A stretch of 6,238 nucleotides of DNA, from the NCBI GenBank assembly GCA_031255275.1, contig JAIRSV010000079.1:1-6238 (forward strand). The letters are read 5' to 3'. This DNA comes from Proteiniphilum sp. (GTDB taxonomy: Bacteria; Bacteroidota; Bacteroidia; Bacteroidales; Dysgonomonadaceae). Shown here piece after piece: positions 1 to 5,791 of this stretch. A model generated the notes under the pieces. It had not been told where the DNA came from, did not search any database, and saw nothing but the letters and a program-made list of their open reading frames with translations. Positions within the stretch are counted from its first letter, which is position 1. Every line of letters begins with the position of its first letter. The position numbers were made by a program, and so were the translations under genes.

Positions 1-551
1 TGCCAGTCGGGTTTGGAGAAATAGGCGCCCACCATAAAGTTCTTTTGCCGGAAAGCCTCAAATACGAATTTCGCCGCGTCAGCCTTCGGATGCTCTTTGA
101 ACGGGCCTTTTGCGATGGAAAAATCCGATTCTTTCGTGTCGAACAGACTGAACCCGTCGTGGTGTTTTGTCGTGAAGATGGCATATTTCATCCCCGCTTT
201 ATCCATCACGCGGCTCCACTGTTGCGGATCGAAATCCACCGGATTGAACCGGTCTTTCAGTCCCCAGTACCATTTTTTGTACTCTTCGTAGGAAACCGTA
301 CTGTCGCGCGGAATCCAATCGACGTCTTCCGAACAAATCGACCACGACTCCACGATTCCCGGGACAGAGTACAGACCCCAGTGAAACAGCACGCCAAATT
401 TGAGGTCGCGCCAGTTGTCTAATTTTTTGAGCACGTTTTCCTCTTCCGGCCAGACGTATCCGTTCGATTGTTCGTGCACGAAACCCTGTTGGGCGAAAGC
501 GTTGAATCCAAACAAAACAAGTCCGGCTATCGTTAAAAGCAAATGATTCAT
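1..551 (-). CDS. Secreted GH29 alpha-L-fucosidase, N-terminal 183 residues (3' end cut by window edge)
   Basis: This enzyme hydrolyses terminal alpha-L-fucose from glycans by the retaining mechanism of glycoside hydrolase family 29. Residues 1-20 form a hydrophobic signal peptide ending in AFA before Gln21. No cysteine sits at the cleavage site, so a soluble periplasmic or exported protein is likelier than a lipoprotein. The n-region is odd in having no Lys or Arg. The GH29 fold follows: FHWGLYS (56-62) and KHHDGF (129-134), where His57, His130 and His131 match the fucose-contacting histidines of the family. The catalytic Asp nucleophile normally lies near residue 220-230, beyond the window, so activity cannot be judged. 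The start is the ATG at 549-551, 22 bases after the fucP stop with no terminator between, which makes it the fourth gene of the fuc operon. The family assignment is firm; subfamily A or B is not resolved. Confidence 0.93.
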   Translation of the reverse strand, partial: MNHLLLTIAGLVLFGFNAFAQQGFVHEQSNGYVWPEEENVLKKLDNWRDLKFGVLFHWGLYSVPGIVESWSICSEDVDWIPRDSTVSYEEYKKWYWGLKDRFNPVDFDPQQWSRVMDKAGMKYAIFTTKHHDGFSLFDTKESDFSIAKGPFKEHPKADAAKFVFEAFRQKNFMVGAYFSKPDW

Positions 552-573
552 ATTCTTATTCTTTAAATTGTTT

Positions 574-1884
574 TTACCTTCTGTTATACGCCTGCGTGCC
601 GTACCAGGCCACTACCGCAAAGCAGATAAGAGGCAGGATAAAGGATGCGTTTACGGCAGGAAAGAGGCCTCCTATGGTTTTCATGTCGATGATGGCTGCC
701 TGCGCCGGAGGCAGAATCGATCCGCCCAGTATGGCCATGATCAGACCCGCCGCGCCGAATTTGGCGTCGTCGCCCATTCCTTTCAGGGCAATGCCATAGA
801 TAGTGGGGAACATGAGCGACATGCAAGCGGACACCGCTACCAGACAATAAAGCCCCAGAATACCCTGAAGAGAAATCACGCCCAGCGTAAATATTCCCGC
901 AGCAATGGCGAATGTGCGCAACATTTTTCCGGGATCGAAGAACTTCATCAGGTAAGTGGCAATTAACCGGCTGACACAAAAAATAATCATCGCGGCGATA
1001 TTATACTTTTGCGACAGGACTTCCGCGGCTTGCTCTTCCATGCCCTGCCCCATGAAAATGCGCGTGCCGTACTGAATAATGAATGTCCAGCACATGATCT
1101 GCGCGCCTACGTAAAAGAACTGCGCGATAACTCCCTGACGGTAGTTGGGAATGGAAAAAATCCGTTTCAGCGTGGCGAAGAAGTGGAGACTTTTGTCTGC
1201 GTCTCCGTTTTTAGGCATTCTCATTATGAGGATGACCAGGAACATCACTATTACAATGGTTCCGATAGCCAGGTAGGGGGTGATGAGAATGGAGAGGTCG
1301 GATTGTTTCATCGCTTCAAATTCCACATCGGGCAGCGCAGCACGCTCGGCGGTGCTCATGGGATTGAGCCGTGCCTGAATGAAGGTCATCGCTACGAACA
1401 TTCCCATAAGCGACCCAACAGGATTGAATGCCTGCGCCATATTCAGCCGCCGGGTAGCGTTCTCTTCGGAACCCATCGCCAGGATATAGGGGTTGGCGCT
1501 GGTCTCAAGGAACGATAATCCGCACGTGAGCACAAAATAGGCTGCCAGAAACGGGTAGTAGTTGCCCGACGTCATCGCGGGGAAAAACAGAAACGCGCCG
1601 ATGGCATACAGCGCCAGCCCCAGCAAAATTCCCGATTTGTAGGAAAACTTTTTTATGAAGATGGCGGCGGGGAAGGCCATGGCAAAATAGCCTCCGTAAA
1701 AGGCCAGCTGCACCAGCGCTCCCTGCGTGACGTTCATTCTGAATATTTTGGAAAACGCCTTTACCATGGGGTTGGTGATGTCGTTGGCAAATCCCCACAG
1801 CGCGAAGCAGGCGGTAATGATGTCAAACGGTAGCAGATAATTGACACCGTTGTGTTTAAGCAGTGGTAGTTTCGTTTTATTCAT
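574..1884 (-). CDS. fucP: L-fucose:H+ symporter FucP
   Basis: An inner-membrane major facilitator superfamily transporter that imports L-fucose with a proton. The 436 residues (E. coli FucP has 438) give the expected twelve hydrophobic segments in two halves, joined by a polar loop at about 222-245. It aligns with E. coli FucP through ALWGFAN (28-34), AFYGGYFAM (61-69), GLSFLETSANP (122-132), RLNMAQAFN (146-154) and YVGAQ in the second half. Glu127 matches the essential E. coli Glu135, and Asn154 matches Asn162. The residue aligned with the essential Asp46 is Asn38; an acidic residue, Asp35, lies three positions earlier. The frame stays open upstream to 2046, but that stretch overlaps fucI and lacks FucP similarity. 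The ATG at 1882-1884 gives the normal N-terminus and lies 16 bases after the fucI stop, indicating co-transcription. A related sugar of the same family is possible, but fucose is favoured by the neighbours. Confidence 0.93.
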   Translation of the reverse strand: MNKTKLPLLKHNGVNYLLPFDIITACFALWGFANDITNPMVKAFSKIFRMNVTQGALVQLAFYGGYFAMAFPAAIFIKKFSYKSGILLGLALYAIGAFLFFPAMTSGNYYPFLAAYFVLTCGLSFLETSANPYILAMGSEENATRRLNMAQAFNPVGSLMGMFVAMTFIQARLNPMSTAERAALPDVEFEAMKQSDLSILITPYLAIGTIVIVMFLVILIMRMPKNGDADKSLHFFATLKRIFSIPNYRQGVIAQFFYVGAQIMCWTFIIQYGTRIFMGQGMEEQAAEVLSQKYNIAAMIIFCVSRLIATYLMKFFDPGKMLRTFAIAAGIFTLGVISLQGILGLYCLVAVSACMSLMFPTIYGIALKGMGDDAKFGAAGLIMAILGGSILPPAQAAIIDMKTIGGLFPAVNASFILPLICFAVVAWYGTQAYNRR

Positions 1885-1900
1885 CTCTTTATTTGAGTAA

Positions 1901-3670
1901 TTATTTATAAATAGGCCCAAAATTCTTGCAGGCGCGGAAATCGGCTCCTTCTTTGTCCATCCCGAACGCATTCCATGCCGACGGGCGGAATATTTCGTCT
2001 TCTTCCACGTTGTGCAGGCATACCGGAATACGGAGGATTGATGCAAGGGTAATCAAATCCTGTCCGATGTGTCCGTAGCTGATTGCTCCGTGGTTGGCGC
2101 CCCAGTTGTTCATCACCGAATAGACATCTTTGAATGCCCCTTTTCCGGTAAGACGCGGAGCAAACCAGGTGGTAGGCCATGTCTTGTCGGTACGCTGGTC
2201 GATGACGCTGTGCACTTCGGGGTCGAGGTCAACCGTCCACCCTTCGGCTATCTGAAGGACAGACCCCAGGCCGTCTATCATATTCAGCCGCGACATGGTG
2301 ACGGACATGCCGCCTCTGGAGAGGAATGTGGATGAATATCCGCCGCCGCGGAAATAATCGCGGTTGGCCGGCGACCAGGTAGTGGCTGCGAGACAGGCTT
2401 TCGTTTCCTCGTCGGTGATATTCCACGGCTCTTTCAGGGCAGGTCTCCCGTCACGGTTCATGCGTCCCGTGCCGTCGAGCGTGGTGGCTCCCGAATTAAT
2501 AAGGTGTATAACGCCGTTGGCGGCCAGTCCCGTAAGCTCTTTCCCGGTAATGCGCTTCACCGCATCGGGACTCCAGTAGGTACGCACATCCGAAAAGAGT
2601 TGCGCCGTATTGGTCAGCAAATGGCCGAACAGCATGGCGGCGGCATTCAGCGAATCGTTTTCGGTCGCGAACACGCAGGCTTCACGAATGCCGTTCCAGT
2701 CGAACGACGTGTTCAATATGGTTTCGCTGAAATCGCCGTTGGGCAGAAAATCCGTCCATTGTCGCTGTCCCTGGAATCCTCCGAAGAGGGCATTGTGCCC
2801 GATGGCCTCTTCCTTGAAGCCCATTGCTTCGAGTTTCGGGTTGCCTTGCATCAGGTCGCGGAGGATAATGGTCATTTTTACGGCAAACTCCCAGTCTTTG
2901 TCTTTTTCTTCCCGGCTCTTCTGTTTCTCCGGTCTGTTGAAGTCTGCGCCTTCGTTCACTTTGCACAGTTTTTCCGTCCACGCCATGGCCTTTTCAAATT
3001 CCTGACGGTCGTAGATTCCTTCCTGTATCCGGCGGAGTATTTCTGTGGAATCGACCGATTCGTTCCTTACTCCCAGGTATTTCTGAAAGAAATCGGGATT
3101 GACGATGGAACCGGCTATACCCATCGAAACGCTGCCGACGGAGAGGTATGACCGCCCCCTTATCGTAGCTACTGCCTGTGCGGCACGTGCAAAACGCAAA
3201 AGTTTTTCCGCTACGTCTTCGGGAATGGTATTATCCTGTATGTCCTGCACTTCGCGTCCGTAAATACCGAACGCGGGAAGCCCTTTCTGCGAATGTGACG
3301 CCAGCACTGCCGCCAGATAGACGGCGCCGGGGCGTTCCGTTCCGTTGAAGCCCCAAACGGCTTTCGGGTAGTACGGATTCATGTCCATGGTTTCCGAGCC
3401 GTAGCACCAGCTCGAAGTCACCGTAATGGTAGCGCCTACGCCTTCCCGCTCGAATTTTTCCGCGCAGGCGGCGCTTTCACCTACCCGGCCGATGGTGCCG
3501 TCGGCAATTACACATTCCACCGGACTTCCGTCCCCGTTTCTTAAATTTGTACTGATCAATCCGGCAACTGCTTTTGCCAGATTCATGGTCTTCTCTTCGA
3601 GGCTTTCTCTGACGCCTCCCTGACGCCCGTCGATAGTGGGACGGATTCCGATTTTGGGATACTTTTTCAT
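1901..3670 (-). CDS. fucI: L-fucose isomerase FucI
   Basis: A cytoplasmic Mn2+-dependent ketol isomerase converting L-fucose to L-fuculose; the family also acts on D-arabinose. At 589 residues it matches the usual length (E. coli 591). The N-terminus KIGIRPTIDGRQGGVRESLE is the characteristic family opening. By family knowledge the metal and catalytic residues are Glu337, Asp361 and His528 in E. coli. Here they are visible as Glu337 (in ATENDS), Asp361 (in LFSDVR) and His527 (in NWGANHGA), so the protein looks catalytically intact. The C-terminal portion carries the typical RGGGYSSTF segment (441-449). The start is the ATG at 3668-3670; the upstream bases are A/T-rich with no clear Shine-Dalgarno site. 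It follows fucR by 57 bases and precedes fucP by 16. A candidate FucR operator sits in the fucR-fucI gap. Sampled G+C is about 55 percent, well above fucR. Confidence 0.97.
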   Translation of the reverse strand: MKKYPKIGIRPTIDGRQGGVRESLEEKTMNLAKAVAGLISTNLRNGDGSPVECVIADGTIGRVGESAACAEKFEREGVGATITVTSSWCYGSETMDMNPYYPKAVWGFNGTERPGAVYLAAVLASHSQKGLPAFGIYGREVQDIQDNTIPEDVAEKLLRFARAAQAVATIRGRSYLSVGSVSMGIAGSIVNPDFFQKYLGVRNESVDSTEILRRIQEGIYDRQEFEKAMAWTEKLCKVNEGADFNRPEKQKSREEKDKDWEFAVKMTIILRDLMQGNPKLEAMGFKEEAIGHNALFGGFQGQRQWTDFLPNGDFSETILNTSFDWNGIREACVFATENDSLNAAAMLFGHLLTNTAQLFSDVRTYWSPDAVKRITGKELTGLAANGVIHLINSGATTLDGTGRMNRDGRPALKEPWNITDEETKACLAATTWSPANRDYFRGGGYSSTFLSRGGMSVTMSRLNMIDGLGSVLQIAEGWTVDLDPEVHSVIDQRTDKTWPTTWFAPRLTGKGAFKDVYSVMNNWGANHGAISYGHIGQDLITLASILRIPVCLHNVEEDEIFRPSAWNAFGMDKEGADFRACKNFGPIYK

Positions 3671-3692
3671 ATTACTTTCATTTTTAATTATT

Positions 3693-3712
3693 GTATGCTG
3701 AACTGTGCCGAT
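3693..3712 (-). promoter_or_regulatory. Candidate FucR operator, copy A (between fucR and fucI)
   Basis: The plus strand reads GTATGCTGAACTGTGCCGAT. The same sequence, with 18 of 20 positions identical after removing one 5-base TACTG unit, recurs just upstream of fucR. It lies in the 57-base gap, starting 23 bases before the fucI start codon. A weak -7-like box on the minus strand (TAATTTTT, 3723-3730, overlapping the fucR stop codon) could provide an internal fucI promoter, but its last base is off consensus. A role as binding site for the adjacent GntR-type regulator is inferred from recurrence and position. Confidence 0.55.
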
Positions 3713-3727
3713 TACAGGCGAAAAAAA

Positions 3728-4711
3728 TTAGAGAGAATTTCGCAATATGATCTCCGTAGGTAAAAACTCCTGTACGGGAGTTTCATTAATGATAAAATCG
3801 GCGGCCCTATTTCCCATCCTTTCCCAATTAATTCCTATGCTCGCTATCCCGTTCTCTATCACTTCATAGAACGGAATCTCATTGTATGCCAGTAATCCGT
3901 AGTCTCTTCCCGCTTTGAAATTTTCCTGCTTTCCCTTTTTTATGATGCTGACTAAATCTTCCTGTTTGATGACCAGGTAGAATATCTTTTTGGAGATGAC
4001 CATTTTTTCAGTGATTTCATCGATGATCCCGAACGGCAGATTGTTGTCGATACAGAATTTACTGAAATACTCCTTGCTGCTCTGCGGATGTTTGTGATGT
4101 TTATTAAATATAAAGAGCAGCTTGCGGTATTTTTTCAAACGGCTTTTTATTGTTTCCAGAGCATTGTAAAGAGCAGTGTCAAAATCCTGACAAATATACG
4201 AATATCCGTTTTTGTCGAATTTCCCGAAATCCAGGAACAGCAGTTTCTTTTTATCAATTTTTGTCAGCACTTCCGAAAACAGCTCGTTGTGATAATTCAT
4301 TACCAGATAACTGTCATACCTGCCTGCCGAATTGTTGATTATCTGGTTGAAAAGATACTCATTGTACTGATGAAACCAGAGGTCGATCTCGTAATACGAC
4401 GGCAATTTATTTTTTAATGTATTGTACAATAACTCCTTGAAAGGAGTATATTCGTCGAGCAGCAGCAAAACGTGTTTGGTGCGCGATGCCACATGATAGC
4501 TTTTGCCGTGTACCGAGTCGATGATATTTCTGGCTTTTAAGTCGGAGAAAGCCTTGAAAACCGTGTCGCGGGAAAGATGAAATTGCTTACTCAACTGATT
4601 AATGGAAGGCAATTTGTCCCCCACTTGCAATTCATGTGCGGCAATGAACTTTTGGATAAAGTTAGTCAGTTGCTGCACTTTGGTGTTTTTGTCGTTGAAA
4701 TTTAATTCCAT
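3728..4711 (-). CDS. fucR: GntR-family L-fucose operon regulator (FucR-like)
   Basis: A 327-residue cytoplasmic transcription factor. Residues about 8-75 form a GntR winged helix-turn-helix; the recognition part is LPSINQLSKQF (34-44) followed by SRDTVFKAFSDL (47-58). The rest resembles the periplasmic-binding-protein/LacI-type effector domain, clearest near the end at SIGINWERMGNRAADFI, rather than the FadR or UTRA domains of other GntR proteins. In Bacteroides thetaiotaomicron the regulator heading the fuc operon, FucR, is reported as a fucose-responsive repressor. The same position before fucI supports that role here. The start is taken as the ATG at 4709-4711; a GTG directly upstream (4712-4714) would add one residue. 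Two near-identical sites, at its own promoter and before fucI, suggest autoregulation. Its G+C is low (about 33-38 percent in sampled lines) compared with fucI. Effector identity is inferred from context. Confidence 0.88.
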   Translation of the reverse strand: MELNFNDKNTKVQQLTNFIQKFIAAHELQVGDKLPSINQLSKQFHLSRDTVFKAFSDLKARNIIDSVHGKSYHVASRTKHVLLLLDEYTPFKELLYNTLKNKLPSYYEIDLWFHQYNEYLFNQIINNSAGRYDSYLVMNYHNELFSEVLTKIDKKKLLFLDFGKFDKNGYSYICQDFDTALYNALETIKSRLKKYRKLLFIFNKHHKHPQSSKEYFSKFCIDNNLPFGIIDEITEKMVISKKIFYLVIKQEDLVSIIKKGKQENFKAGRDYGLLAYNEIPFYEVIENGIASIGINWERMGNRAADFIINETPVQEFLPTEIILRNSL

Positions 4712-4717
4712 CACTCG

Positions 4718-4742
4718 GTATGCTGTACTGTACTGTTCCGAT
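4718..4742 (-). promoter_or_regulatory. Candidate FucR operator, copy B (fucR promoter)
   Basis: It begins with GTATGCTGTACTGT on the plus strand, continues with a second tandem TACTG unit and ends in TTCCGAT. Removing one TACTG unit makes it match copy A at 18 of 20 positions. It starts 6 bases upstream of the fucR start codon and ends 1 base from the -7 box, so it would cover the transcription start, a classic position for repression. Binding by FucR is inferred. Confidence 0.55.
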
Positions 4743-4743
4743 G

Positions 4744-4751
4744 CAAAGATA
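4744..4751 (-). promoter_or_regulatory. Bacteroides-type -7 promoter box for fucR (fuc operon promoter)
   Basis: On the minus strand this reads TATCTTTG, a perfect match to the Bacteroidetes primary-sigma -7 consensus TAnnTTTG. The region upstream is T-rich, but no clean -33 TTTG is visible at the usual spacing, so the promoter may be weak. Transcription would start around 4735-4740, giving a leader of about 25-30 bases and placing the candidate operator on the start site. Confidence 0.6.
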
Positions 4752-4807
4752 GAATAAAAAGAATAAGAAAAAAAAATATTTTCACGTTATATGCGTATTT
4801 TTGTCCC

Positions 4808-4849
4808 AAAAAGTAAGCCGGACAGGCTCTTCGCAGAGGCCGTCCGGCT
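4808..4849 (-). terminator. Rho-independent terminator after the NigD-like gene
   Basis: The hairpin spans 4816-4849. Its outer stem is a perfect 8-base pairing, AGCCGGAC with GTCCGGCT. An inner GGC/GCC plus TCT/AGA stem follows, with a bulged base on each side and a TCGC loop. On the minus strand the stem is followed by TACTTTTT, the T-tract expected of an intrinsic terminator. It lies 66 bases past the NigD-like stop codon and separates that gene from the fuc operon. No comparable T-tract follows on the plus strand. Confidence 0.8.
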
Positions 4850-4914
4850 GTTGGAAAATCAAAAAGTCATATAAGAAATAGAACTAATTTATTTGTGGTT
4901 GTTTATTTCATAAT

Positions 4915-5652
4915 TTAATAATACTCATTCGATGATATTACAGGTATGGGCATTTGGGTGGTTGCTTCCGCCACCGGCTGATTATACTTGTAAATTACAT
5001 TGAATGTTGTTTCTCTGCCCCATTCCTTTACCTTGATGGCGAGATTCACCGAGTCGGCGTCAACCTCCCTGAAAGGTTTCAGGTCGAAACAGACGAATCC
5101 TTCGTACAATCTCGGCTGAGCGCTCTGATAGGAGTTATGGCGAAATTCCAGATCAATTGCTTTGGGCGATACTTCCGTCGAAAGCGTATTCTTAACGAGA
5201 TTGATCAGATGTGGTTTGACGCCGCCGTAATTGAACATGAACGATACATTGAGGTAGTCCCCGCCTACCCAAATCGCCTTGACTCTTACCGGGTCGTTGC
5301 CGATGCTGTCTTTGTTTTGGGCGTTCAGTTCGATAGCCTGTTTGGTGAGGATATTCCATATATCGTTCACGCGGATATAGTGGTCGTATTTGCTCTGCTT
5401 TTCCGAAAGGATAGTATAATTCAGAAAGACGCGTTGGTTGTGCGTCGGTGTGTATCTTACGTCACTGGCAGCAGGCCATAAATGCGTACCGTCGTCCAAC
5501 AGAAGGGAATATGCGTTCTGACCTTCCGGTATGACGGTGGCTATATTGATGCGAAAATTCCCCAGTGACCTCGAATTATCGTCACAAGAGGGGGTAATCA
5601 GTAGAATCCCAATTATTAAAAGGAGGCTGATTGTCGATATTATTTTCTTCAT
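4915..5652 (-). CDS. NigD-like lipoprotein
   Basis: A 245-residue secreted protein of unknown biochemical function. Residues 1-22 form a lipoprotein signal (two Lys, then a long Leu/Ile core) ending in a lipobox-like TPSC, with Cys23 as the predicted acylated residue. CDDN directly follows, and acidic residues there are typical of surface-export signals in Bacteroidetes. The mature part resembles the NigD-like family, which has an N-terminal OB-fold domain (about 30-110, with LLLDDGTHLWP) and a C-terminal beta-sandwich domain (about 115-245, with VGGDYLNVSF and the DLEFRHNSY segment). No catalytic motif is seen. The start is the ATG at 5650-5652, with an A-rich stretch upstream. It has its own terminator and is 139 bases from the ygiQ-like gene, so it is probably a separate transcript and not part of the fuc operon. 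Family assignment is by recognition of the overall pattern. Confidence 0.75.
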   Translation of the reverse strand: MKKIISTISLLLIIGILLITPSCDDNSRSLGNFRINIATVIPEGQNAYSLLLDDGTHLWPAASDVRYTPTHNQRVFLNYTILSEKQSKYDHYIRVNDIWNILTKQAIELNAQNKDSIGNDPVRVKAIWVGGDYLNVSFMFNYGGVKPHLINLVKNTLSTEVSPKAIDLEFRHNSYQSAQPRLYEGFVCFDLKPFREVDADSVNLAIKVKEWGRETTFNVIYKYNQPVAEATTQMPIPVISSNEYY

Positions 5653-5706
5653 GCGACTATTTTATTTGTTTTCTTTTTTATATCAGATGAATAAAAGAGA
5701 AAAACG

Positions 5707-5732
5707 CTGCATGAAAAGACGGGAAATGTCCG
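5707..5732. repeat. Imperfect direct repeat, copy 1
   Basis: It consists of CTGCATGAA, then AAGAC, then GGGAAAT, then GT, then CCG. The same blocks in the same order, without the AAGAC and GT inserts, form copy 2 at 5752-5770. It lies in the spacer upstream of the NigD-like gene, 55 bases from its start codon. No function is established. Confidence 0.5.
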
Positions 5733-5751
5733 TTATTTAATGTTTTTTAAC

Positions 5752-5770
5752 CTGCATGAAGGGAAATCCG
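5752..5770. repeat. Imperfect direct repeat, copy 2
   Basis: It reads CTGCATGAAGGGAAATCCG and shares all three blocks of copy 1, with the start offset by 45 bases. It lies 22 bases beyond the ygiQ-like stop codon. The 139-base spacer (5653-5791) contains no open reading frame of note, no clear terminator and no TAnnTTTG box. Confidence 0.5.
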
Positions 5771-5791
5771 CGAGATCGGGGCGATTTTTCG

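Noticed and set aside
45..422. Plus-strand open frame of 125 codons at the left edge
   Set aside because: It is antisense to the GH29 fucosidase, whose motifs are unmistakable.
1009..1518. Plus-strand open frame of 169 codons
   Set aside because: It is antisense to fucP, is rich in His, Arg and Gly as expected from reading membrane-protein codons backwards, and has no recognisable motif.
1885..2046. A 54-residue N-terminal extension of the fucP reading frame
   Set aside because: It overlaps the fucI coding end and has no FucP similarity. The ATG at 1882-1884 gives the normal family length and N-terminus.
2504..3151. Plus-strand open frame of 215 codons
   Set aside because: It lies wholly antisense to fucI, which has all catalytic residues and full length. 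Its translation shows no recognisable family pattern.
4712..4714. GTG as the start codon of fucR
   Set aside because: An ATG follows directly and would be preferred. The difference is one residue and cannot be settled from sequence alone.
4954..5481. Plus-strand open frame of 175 codons opposite the NigD-like gene
   Set aside because: The minus-strand frame has a signal peptide and a family pattern; this one shows neither.
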